DNA of 13,871 nt from JBCCFW01 sp039029535. Lineage in GTDB: Bacteria; Acidobacteriota; JBCCFW01. The DNA is taken from positions 1 through 13,871 of the forward strand of contig JBCCFW010000193.1 in assembly GCA_039029535.1 (NCBI GenBank). Direction: 5' to 3'. Both the position numbers and the translations under genes were made by a program. Below are positions 7,711 to 13,606 of this stretch, one piece after another (the first letter of the stretch is position 1; every line of letters begins with the position of its first letter). The notes under the pieces are model-generated. The model saw nothing but the letters and a program-made list of their open reading frames with translations, did not search any database and had not been told where the DNA came from.

Positions 7711-8466
7711 ATGTGGCAACGATTCAAGCGTGTCATTCGCTCCATTTTCGGCTCGATCATCGGAGCAGGAGAGGATCCTGAGCGCATCCTCAAGCAGAAC
7801 ATCCGGGACATGAACGATCAGGTCCCCGAGATGAACGCTCAAATCGCGATGGTGCGCGCCAACCTGACCCTGCTGGAGAAGGAGTACTCCCGCTACGAGA
7901 CCGAGCTCACCGATCTCAAGGCCAAGCTCAAGGCTTCGCTGGTCAACGAGCGTGAGGACCTGGCGATGGAGTTCGCCATGCAGCTCGAGTCGGTCAAGCA
8001 GCACGCCTCGACCTCGCGTCTCCAGGTCGAGACCGCGAAGAAGGCCTACGACAAGGCCGTCGAGGTGAAGAAGGCCTTCATGCGAGAGAAGGAACGCAAG
8101 ACCAAGGAGGCGATGAGCGCCCTCCGCGCCGCCCGTCAGGCGAAGTGGCAGTCCCAGGTCGCCGACGTCATGCAGTCCTTCGAGCCTGCCGGCATCGACG
8201 CCACCCACGACGAGATGGTCCGCAAGGTCGAGGAGCAAGCCGCCGTCGACTCCGCCCGTCTCGACATGGCCCTCGACAACGTCGACGTCGACTCGCATCG
8301 CATCGAGGAGGAGGCGCAGCGCATCAAGGCCTCCGAGTTGGTCGCGCAATTCAAGGTCGAGATGGGCATCGAGGGCGGTAGCGGTGGCGGCGGCGCCAAG
8401 ACCGCCAAGACCAAGTCCGGCTCGCGCACCATCGGCAAGACGGCGAAGAAGAAAACCAAGGCGTGA
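7711..8466 (+). CDS. pspA: PspA/IM30-family (ESCRT-III-like) membrane remodelling protein
   Basis: This is a 251-residue PspA/IM30 homologue. The N-terminus is an amphipathic helix (WQRFKRVIRSIFGSII) followed by EDPERILKQNIRDM, the family's usual opening for membrane-stress binding. Residues about 25-218 are long charged heptad-like helices forming the coiled-coil hairpin of the fold, ending with the helix EEEAQRIKASELVAQFK. Family proteins polymerise on damaged or curved inner membranes and maintain the proton barrier, and the fold is homologous to eukaryotic ESCRT-III. Unusually, a glycine linker (222-228) leads to a strongly basic tail of about 23 residues rich in Lys/Thr/Ser, which classical PspA lacks. 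It could bind nucleic acid, phospholipid or the AAA partner. The ATG at 7711 has only a poor GGGG-type ribosome site. The 3' end overlaps the AAA gene by 4 bp (GTGA), implying translational coupling. Confidence 0.92.
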   Translation: MWQRFKRVIRSIFGSIIGAGEDPERILKQNIRDMNDQVPEMNAQIAMVRANLTLLEKEYSRYETELTDLKAKLKASLVNEREDLAMEFAMQLESVKQHASTSRLQVETAKKAYDKAVEVKKAFMREKERKTKEAMSALRAARQAKWQSQVADVMQSFEPAGIDATHDEMVRKVEEQAAVDSARLDMALDNVDVDSHRIEEEAQRIKASELVAQFKVEMGIEGGSGGGGAKTAKTKSGSRTIGKTAKKKTKA

Positions 8467-10193
8467 GCCGGGAGTACCTGACGAGCCTGCCGGTCTGGGC
8501 TTCCGAGCTGGGCCGGCGTTACCTCTCTCGGACGATCTCGCAGTTCGTCCTGTACGGGAACGTGCGGGACTCCTTCGCGCTGCAGCGTGCGAAGGAGGTC
8601 ACGGACGTCAGCCTTCGCGAGTGGCTCTCCGAGTCGCTCTTCGGTGAGCGTGACCACGTCCTCTTCTATGACCGCTCGGCCGGGCTGTCGTTCGCCAACG
8701 CGGCTCAAGGGGAGGACTTCCGTGGTGCGCTCTCGGGCTACGACGCCTTCCACGGCACCGAGCACGAGCGTCACCTCGACCGGGACCCGGCGACCTGCCT
8801 CCGGGTCATCGAGTCATACCTCAAGGTGCGCCTGAACCAGGGCCGCTCGCTCGCGCTCATCCTCGACTACGCGGAGTCGATCGCGCCGGCTGGCGAGCTG
8901 TCGGGGCTCTCTGCCGAGGACCGCGACGTCGTCGTCACACTGCACCGCTGGGCGCACGATCCTTCGTTCCTCCGCGGTGACGTCACCATCGTGCTCATCG
9001 CCGAGAACCTGGCGGAGATCCACCCGACGCTCCTCGCCAGTCCGCAGGTCGCCGCCCTCGAGATCCCGCCGCCGGATCAGGGCTCGCGACTCGCGGCCCT
9101 CGAGCGGCTCATGCCGACGAAGGAGCGCAAGAAGCTCTCGAGCCTCGGGCTCGACGCGCTGTCGGAGCTCACTGCCGGCCTGAAGCTCGGTCAGCTCCAG
9201 CACCTCGTGGCCGAGGCCCAGCACGACGGCAACCCCATCGACATGTCGTCGCTGGCGGAGCGCAAGAAGGCCCTCATCGAGTCCGAGTGTCACGGCCTGC
9301 TCGAGTTCATCGAGTCGAAGAACGATCTTTCGGCAGTGGCCGGGCACGGGGCGGCGAAGGCTCGTCTCAAGCAGGCGGCCGACGCCATCGAGCGGGGCCG
9401 CACCGACGTCCTGCCCATGGGCTACCTGTTCAGCGGTCCCGTGGGCACGGGCAAGAGCTATCTCGCCAAGTGCTTCGCCGGCGAGATCGGCGTGCCCTGC
9501 GTGCTGCTCAAGAACTTCCGCAGCCAGTGGCAGGGACAGACCGAGGCGAACCTCGAGCGCATCCTCACGGTGCTCAAGGCGCTCTCTCCCGTGCTCGTCG
9601 TCATCGACGAGGCCGACGCCTATCTCGGCGACCGCGACAGCAGCGGTGACTCCGGAGTGGGCAGCCGCGTGTTCTCCCGCATCGCCGCGTTCATGGGCGA
9701 CGTCGAGCTTCGCGGCAAGGTCATCTGGGCCTTGCTCACCTGTCGACCCGACCTGCTGCCCGTCGACCTCAAGCGCCAGGGACGAGCCGAGGAGCACCTC
9801 AGCCTCTTCCATCCCGAGACGGACGAGGATCTCGACGAGCTGTACCGGGCGCTCGCGAAGAAGGTCGGCCTCCAGACCAGCGTCAAGAAGCTCACGCCTT
9901 GCCTGCCGGACGGGCGGCGCTTCTCGGGTGCCGACATCGAGGCCGGGCTCGTGCGGGTGAAGTTCAAGGCGGCCACCGAGGACCGCGAGCGGGTCACGAA
10001 GAAGGACCTGACCGAGATCTTCGCCGACTTCCTGCCGGCCACCGATCCGCTGGCCATCGAGCTCCAGACCCTCGCGGCGGTGCTCGAGTGCACCAGTCGA
10101 GCGCTGGTGCCCGAGGAATACCGCGAGGTCAGCAGCTCCGAGCTGGCGTCGCGGCTGATCGAGCTCAAGGCCCTGGTCGACGGTTCCGTCTGA
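8463..10193 (+). CDS. Classic-AAA ATPase, Ycf46-like architecture, partner of PspA
   Basis: This is a 576-residue ATPase whose GTG start overlaps the pspA stop by 4 bp. Residues about 100-250 look like a degenerate AAA domain: a beta-strand ALILDYAES (131-139) in Walker B position, VTIVLIAENLAEI (174-186) and EIPPPDQGSRLAALERLM (200-217), with no Walker A. Residues about 285-520 are an active AAA module: Walker A GPVGTGKS (325-332), pore loop 1 WQG (356-358) in the same place as the KWxG loop of Vps4/katanin, Walker B VLVVIDEAD (377-385), arginine-finger region RQGR (438-441) and the sensor-2 signature FSGADIEAG (487-495). This degenerate-plus-active arrangement resembles cyanobacterial/plastid Ycf46. 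The usual sensor-1 Asn (TNRPD) is Cys427 here (LLTCRPD). It is not a PspF-type sigma-54 activator, since there is no GAFTGA loop and no HTH. The likely role is threading or disassembly of a protein substrate, and context suggests PspA polymers (inference). Confidence 0.92.
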   Translation: MSREYLTSLPVWASELGRRYLSRTISQFVLYGNVRDSFALQRAKEVTDVSLREWLSESLFGERDHVLFYDRSAGLSFANAAQGEDFRGALSGYDAFHGTEHERHLDRDPATCLRVIESYLKVRLNQGRSLALILDYAESIAPAGELSGLSAEDRDVVVTLHRWAHDPSFLRGDVTIVLIAENLAEIHPTLLASPQVAALEIPPPDQGSRLAALERLMPTKERKKLSSLGLDALSELTAGLKLGQLQHLVAEAQHDGNPIDMSSLAERKKALIESECHGLLEFIESKNDLSAVAGHGAAKARLKQAADAIERGRTDVLPMGYLFSGPVGTGKSYLAKCFAGEIGVPCVLLKNFRSQWQGQTEANLERILTVLKALSPVLVVIDEADAYLGDRDSSGDSGVGSRVFSRIAAFMGDVELRGKVIWALLTCRPDLLPVDLKRQGRAEEHLSLFHPETDEDLDELYRALAKKVGLQTSVKKLTPCLPDGRRFSGADIEAGLVRVKFKAATEDRERVTKKDLTEIFADFLPATDPLAIELQTLAAVLECTSRALVPEEYREVSSSELASRLIELKALVDGSV

Positions 10194-10215
10194 CCGGACT
10201 GACTGGAAGCTGGAA

Positions 10216-11226
10216 ATGTGGAGGAGCCTGCCATCCCGCTTGCCGGGACTTCGCCGGCTCCTGCGTCGCTGGTGGTACCTCCTCCGGATCTACCTCGAGC
10301 GGCCGGCTCCGATGGCCAACCCCACGCGGCACTGGCTGGGGGCGATCTGGCGCAGTGGGCGCAACTACCACCGGGACGTGGCTTCGACCCGGGCGGCCGC
10401 GATCGCATACTACGCGCTCGTTTCCATCTTCCCCTTCATCACCTTGTTGGCGGCCGGAGCGAGCCAGGTGGTGGGCGAGCGTCGGGACGAGGTCGTCGCC
10501 GAGCTGAGACACCTCCTGCAGGGGATCGATCCGTCGCTTTGGCAGGACCTGCAGGCCTTCGGGGCGCGCTCGGGGGTGGTCTCGATCTTCTCCGGCATCG
10601 TTCTCTTCGCGGTGGCGTCGCGGGTGAGCATCGCGACCGAGCGGGCCTTCCGCGACATCTTCCGGGGAGGCCCCGGCGACTCGTCGCGGCTGGTGCATCG
10701 GATCTACCGACGGCTGCGCGCCTATCTCATGACCTTGGTTGGGCTGGTGGCCATCGTCGTGCTCTTCGTCGTGCGCGGCCTGCTCGACGCCCTGCGACGT
10801 CTCGAGATCCCCGGTCTCGAGCAGCTCTCTCCGGTGCTCGAGCATCCGGTGGTGTCGGCCCGGCTCATCCCGGCCGTGCTGGTCGGGCTCCTGGCCTACT
10901 TCCTCTACCGGACCATGGCAGGGGTCTCGGTGGCGCCGCGGCACGCGCTGGTGGGGGCGGGGGTGTTCGTGGCCGGTCACGAGCTGGCGATGACCCTGGC
11001 GCAGCTCCTGGCCCGCGAGCTGTCGGGGCGCGACGTCATCTACGGGAGCTTCGTCGGCCTCGTGTCGCTGGTGGTCTGGGTCTACTGGCTGTCGTCCGTC
11101 CTGCTCATGGCCGCGGAGCTGGTGGCCGAGCTCAACGGCAACCGAGCGCGGGACGACGAGGAGGAGCCGCTGGGGGAGGGCCGAGGTGGTGAACTTGACA
11201 GCCCGCAGGCAGCGGCTAACACTTGA
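10216..11226 (+). CDS. YihY/virulence factor BrkB family membrane protein
   Basis: This is a 336-residue integral membrane protein. After a basic N-terminus (residues 1-50, many Arg) come the family hallmarks: RDVASTRAAAIAYYALVSIFPF (57-78), a first transmembrane segment to about 90, the helix VSIFSGIVLFAVASRVSIATERAFRDIF (122-149), then further membrane segments near 171-189, 217-237, 245-265 and 280-303, giving about six. The family consensus near the end (YGSFVGLVSLVVWVYWLSS) is present. YihY proteins were once called RNase BN, which is now known to be wrong. Their transport role is not settled. An acidic tail (RDDEEEP) follows the last helix. The ATG at 10216 has GGAAG upstream and lies 22 nt after the AAA gene, so it is probably the third gene of that operon. 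The last 30 nt of the gene contain a candidate promoter. Confidence 0.92.
   Translation: MWRSLPSRLPGLRRLLRRWWYLLRIYLERPAPMANPTRHWLGAIWRSGRNYHRDVASTRAAAIAYYALVSIFPFITLLAAGASQVVGERRDEVVAELRHLLQGIDPSLWQDLQAFGARSGVVSIFSGIVLFAVASRVSIATERAFRDIFRGGPGDSSRLVHRIYRRLRAYLMTLVGLVAIVVLFVVRGLLDALRRLEIPGLEQLSPVLEHPVVSARLIPAVLVGLLAYFLYRTMAGVSVAPRHALVGAGVFVAGHELAMTLAQLLARELSGRDVIYGSFVGLVSLVVWVYWLSSVLLMAAELVAELNGNRARDDEEEPLGEGRGGELDSPQAAANT
11195..11222 (+). promoter_or_regulatory. Candidate sigma-70-type promoter inside the end of the YihY-family gene
   Basis: A perfect TTGACA (-35, 11195-11200) is followed after 16 nt by TAACAC (11217-11222; 3 of 6 of TATAAT). Transcription would begin near 11229, just past the YihY-family stop codon. 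A perfect -35 box is rare in DNA of this composition, but the -10 is weak. Confidence 0.4.
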
Positions 11227-11242
11227 GGTGACATTCCGTCGT

Positions 11243-11266
11243 CTCGGGGATGGAGCCCTCCCCGAG
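11243..11266 (+). terminator. 8-bp hairpin after the YihY-family gene
   Basis: A perfect stem CTCGGGGA/TCCCCGAG with an 8-nt loop lies 17 nt after the stop codon. There is no T-tract, and a second hairpin (11268-11286) follows directly. It could end the pspA-AAA-yihY operon or be the 5' stem of the downstream RNA. Confidence 0.35.
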
Positions 11267-11290
11267 AGGCGGTCCTACCAACCGCCGTGC

Positions 11291-11306
11291 AAAGGAGGTG
11301 ATCCAG
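11291..11306 (+). promoter_or_regulatory. Extreme Shine-Dalgarno, 16-nt complement of the 16S rRNA tail
   Basis: AAAGGAGGTGATCCAG is the exact complement of the conserved bacterial 16S 3' end (CUGGAUCACCUCCUUU). The GGAGG core ends 8 nt before an ATG at 11307, which is ideal spacing. Ordinary genes here use 4-8 nt of complementarity, so such a site should bind 30S subunits unusually tightly or act as an antisense to the rRNA tail. Confidence 0.65.
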
Positions 11307-11375
11307 ATGAATGACAGTACCTTGCGTCCCGCCGTGAGTCCTGCTCGGTTCGGATGGGAGGCGACCACCTCCTAG
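11307..11375 (+). CDS. 22-residue ORF behind the extreme Shine-Dalgarno (leader-peptide candidate)
   Basis: The ORF runs from ATG at 11307 to TAG at 11375 and begins MNDSTLRPAV. It contains two Pro, two Arg and one Trp and ends EATTS. It has no Cys, no signal peptide and no recognisable RiPP core. The only evidence that it is translated is the perfectly placed 16-nt ribosome binding site. Its last three sense codons and the stop overlap the sequence CACCTCCT, so a ribosome finishing the ORF would disrupt pairing between this segment and the ribosome site. This is the arrangement expected of a self-sequestering leader peptide. A second ATG at 11311 opens only 8 codons in another frame. The function is unknown and it may not be a functional peptide. 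Confidence 0.35.
   Translation: MNDSTLRPAVSPARFGWEATTS
11366..11373 (+). promoter_or_regulatory. Internal anti-Shine-Dalgarno able to mask the upstream ribosome site
   Basis: CACCTCCT pairs perfectly over 8 bp with AGGAGGTG at 11293-11300. It can instead pair locally through GGAGG at 11357-11361 with CCTCC at 11368-11372 (6-nt loop). The two structures are mutually exclusive, as in a switch. Confidence 0.45.
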
Positions 11376-11490
11376 AAGAATCGACGTCGTGAGAGGACGG
11401 GGTTCACCCCCGACCTCGGGAATCGAGAGCCATCGCTGGTCGACGGCAGCACGTTCTCGGGGCTATCCCCTCACGGCGGGATGAAGACTT

Positions 11491-11525
11491 CGAGGGGCGG
11501 GTCGGCATTGCCGGCCCGCCCCTCG
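11491..11525 (+). terminator. Strong 16-bp-stem terminator
   Basis: Positions 11491-11506 pair with 11510-11525 through 16 pairs (one G-U) around an ATT loop. This is the most stable hairpin in the window. The following bases (TGACGTTTGATG) hold only a short T run. It lies 49 nt before the heparinase-family start, so it can end the upstream RNA or act as an attenuator. The stem is nearly symmetrical and could work on either strand. Confidence 0.7.
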
Positions 11526-11574
11526 TGACGTTTGATGACGTCGATTTCGCTCTGAGCTGAGATCCTCTGACGAA

Positions 11575-13452
11575 GTGGACATCCCCAACGCGGTGACCGG
11601 GGCCGCGTCCCTGACCCGTCTTCCCCTCGAATGGGTGCTCCCGCGCCGGCCTCCGGCCTCGCGCGCCTTCCCCCTCTTGAGCCCCCTCGCCGCCGACCCC
11701 GCCGTCGGCGTCACGCTCGACGATCTCGACCCGACCGGCGAGACGTGGATGCCCGTGGTGGGTCCGTTGTCCTGGACCGACTTGGACGACTGGACCGTCG
11801 ATCCCGTGAGTGGTCATGACTTCGGCCGAGGCGCGAGTCGCCTCGTGCGCGCCCGCCCGGACCTGCCCGACGTGGACCTGCTCGCGTGCTTCAACCGCTG
11901 CCGCATGGGTCACGTGCTGCACGCCGCTCAGGTCTCTGCCATCTCGAGCGAGCACCGGCAGGTCCTGTACTGCGAGGCCTTCGCCAAGGTGCCGGTCGAC
12001 CACTTCAACGAGACGGCTCCGCCCGGCACGGGACCGGCCTGGTCGAACGCCATGGAGGTGGCCCTGCGAGCGACGCGCCTGCTCCACGCCGCCGCCTGGC
12101 TGGGGGAGCGAGCGGACGCGTCCTTCGAGACGGCGCTGCTCCTGCACGAGTCCTGGCTGTCGGGCCGCAGCGACTGGCGGGGCCCCTGGACGGGCAACCA
12201 TCACCTCGTCGAGCTGGCCGGACGCTTCCTGCTCGCGGCCTGCCTGGCGCCCAGTCCGGAGCGCGAGCGCACCGCCGCCCGCACCTGGCGAGGCTTCTGG
12301 CGTGAGTTTTCACGACAGATCCGTCCCGACGGGCTGCACTTCGAGTCGAGTACTGGCTATCACTTGCTCGTCATGGACGCCGCCGTGCAGGTCTTCGCGG
12401 TCGGCTGGCGACAAGGACGCAAGCTCTCTCAGGCTCACCTCGGTCGTCTGGTCCGTGCCGCGGAGTCCACCGCCGAGCTCACCCGCGACGACGGCTCGGT
12501 GGCCGCCCTCGGCGACTCCGACGACGCCGTCTTCTGCGAGCTGCCGGGTCGACCGCGCGGGCCCTTCCTGTCCGACGCTCGCTCGCTCCTGGGCTGTCTC
12601 GCGGTAGCCGTGGCCAGCCCGCGTTGTGCCCGACTGGCGGGGGAAGGAGCGTCGGTGTTCGGCCCCGTCGGTGCCCTGTTCGGCGCGGCGGGGCTCGACC
12701 GCCTGCGCGAGCTTCGGGAGCGGGAGCCCGAGTCGAGCCCACGTCGACGGACGCTCTTCTGGTGGTCGGGCCTGGGCGTGCTCCGCGAGGGCTCGACCCA
12801 CGTGACCGTGTCGGCGCTGGGGACCGGTCGAGCGGGCACCGGCGGTCACTCGCATGACGACGCCGGCGGCTTCGAGCTCTGGCGAGGGCGACCCTGGCTC
12901 GTCGATTCGGGGACCGGGAGCTACACGGGTGACGTCGGCTTGCGGCAGCTCCTGCGCGGGGTGACGAGTCACTCGGTCGTGCAGGTGGGGGAGCGGGAGA
13001 CCAGCGTCGGCACGCGCGTCTTCCGACGCAACCATCAGGCCTTGCCGCGGCTCGAGATCGTGGACGACGAGGTCGTTGGCGTGGGCCATCACGGCTTCGC
13101 TCAGGGGCCGGGGAAGGTCATGGTCTGGCGACGCCTGCAGCTCACGGCCAGCGGGCTGGTCGTCGAGGACGAGCTCACCGGTCGTGGCGAGCACGAGCTG
13201 ACCTGGCGCTGGCACTGGGCTCCGGATCTCACCGTGGAGGAGACCGAGACGGGCTGGGGCGTGCGCTCGCCGGGGGGTGAGGAGCTGCGGCTCGAGCTGG
13301 GCGCCGTGGAGGGGGCGGTCGAAACGGCCGTTCGAGGCCAGGTCGAGTGGACACGGGCCCCTCGTCAGGGCGAGACAGTCAGTGCCCCCAGTGTCGAGCT
13401 GAGGGTCCGGGCGCGCCTGCCCGCGCGGCTCTCGACCCTCCTGACCTGGTGA
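11575..13452 (+). CDS. Heparinase II/III-family protein (polysaccharide lyase-like)
   Basis: This is a 625-residue protein, full length for the family. Residues about 90-350 form the helical (alpha/alpha) toroid with WTGNHHLVELAGRF (205-218, NHH motif) and GLHFESSTGYHLLVMDA (253-269, with Glu257 and Tyr262). Residues about 395-620 are the C-terminal beta-sandwich with GGHSHDDAGGFELWRGRPWLVDSG (423-446), equivalent to the family's GHxHxDxLSFEL and holding the catalytic or metal-binding His. Family members cleave uronic-acid polysaccharides by beta-elimination, and many bacterial copies sit in exopolysaccharide or O-antigen clusters. No signal peptide is visible from the GTG start at 11575, which also lacks a good ribosome site, so the enzyme is either cytoplasmic or the true start is different. 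No glycosyltransferase neighbours are in the window. The substrate cannot be named. Confidence 0.92.
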   Translation: MDIPNAVTGAASLTRLPLEWVLPRRPPASRAFPLLSPLAADPAVGVTLDDLDPTGETWMPVVGPLSWTDLDDWTVDPVSGHDFGRGASRLVRARPDLPDVDLLACFNRCRMGHVLHAAQVSAISSEHRQVLYCEAFAKVPVDHFNETAPPGTGPAWSNAMEVALRATRLLHAAAWLGERADASFETALLLHESWLSGRSDWRGPWTGNHHLVELAGRFLLAACLAPSPERERTAARTWRGFWREFSRQIRPDGLHFESSTGYHLLVMDAAVQVFAVGWRQGRKLSQAHLGRLVRAAESTAELTRDDGSVAALGDSDDAVFCELPGRPRGPFLSDARSLLGCLAVAVASPRCARLAGEGASVFGPVGALFGAAGLDRLRELREREPESSPRRRTLFWWSGLGVLREGSTHVTVSALGTGRAGTGGHSHDDAGGFELWRGRPWLVDSGTGSYTGDVGLRQLLRGVTSHSVVQVGERETSVGTRVFRRNHQALPRLEIVDDEVVGVGHHGFAQGPGKVMVWRRLQLTASGLVVEDELTGRGEHELTWRWHWAPDLTVEETETGWGVRSPGGEELRLELGAVEGAVETAVRGQVEWTRAPRQGETVSAPSVELRVRARLPARLSTLLTW

Positions 13453-13454
13453 GG

Positions 13455-13471
13455 CCGGGGCGGCGCCCCGG
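13455..13471 (+). terminator. Hairpin terminator after the heparinase-family gene
   Basis: A 7-bp perfect stem (CCGGGGC/GCCCCGG) with a GGC loop, starting 2 nt after the TGA and followed by TTCTCC. A second small hairpin (13484-13488 with 13492-13496) followed by TTGAT lies downstream. Confidence 0.6.
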
Positions 13472-13595
13472 TTCTCCCGTCAGCCGAGCTGCTCGGTTGA
13501 TCGGACATCGTCGCAGGCTCGATTGGCGAGAGCCTCGCTGCATCTCCATGCTGATCGTTCAAAGAAGAACGCTGCTCTTTCGTAGCGCGCTCCAT

Positions 13596-13603
13596 GGAGG
13601 TGA
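13596..13603 (+). promoter_or_regulatory. Strong ribosome binding site fixing the start of the last gene
   Basis: GGAGGTGA, with its GGAGG core 6 nt before the ATG at 13607. It is the best ordinary Shine-Dalgarno in the window and suggests high expression of the secreted product. Confidence 0.75.
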
Positions 13604-13606
13604 GTC

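Larger units (their letters stand above)
11229..11530 (+). ncRNA. Candidate structured RNA or regulatory leader, about 300 nt, unassigned family
   Basis: This covers nearly all of the 348-nt gap between the YihY-family and heparinase genes. In order: hairpin 11243-11266 (8-bp perfect stem), hairpin 11268-11286 (6-bp perfect), an extreme Shine-Dalgarno at 11291-11306, a 22-codon ORF, an anti-Shine-Dalgarno at 11366-11373, hairpin 11393-11417 (about 9 pairs around a UUCA loop), hairpin 11429-11447 (GCC-a-TCG pairing CGA-c-GGC) enclosed by GAGA/TCTC, hairpin 11459-11470 (GGGG CTAT CCCC), and a terminator at 11491-11525. A candidate promoter precedes it. Two readings are possible: an independent small RNA, or the leader of the heparinase gene that starts 50 nt after the terminator, in which case it would be an attenuator. 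It does not look like tmRNA, 6S, SRP or RNase P RNA. The extent is inferred from the promoter and terminator only. Confidence 0.4.

Noticed and set aside
8814..9812. 332-codon minus-strand ORF opposite the AAA gene
   Set aside because: The plus strand carries Walker A, Walker B, pore loop and sensor motifs in one frame, and the minus frame has no recognisable content.
8463..10193. PspF-type sigma-54 activator
   Set aside because: No GAFTGA loop and no C-terminal helix-turn-helix, and no -24/-12 site upstream of pspA. The signature motifs are of classic AAA proteins.
11291..11306. Remnant of a 16S rRNA gene end on the minus strand
   Set aside because: Only the last 16 nt match. The conserved helix 45 sequence that should precede it is missing, and the plus-strand reading has a perfectly placed ATG.
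11393..11417. tRNA T-arm (GGTTCA in a stem-loop)
   Set aside because: The loop is only 4 nt, and there is no acceptor, D or anticodon arm at the required distances.
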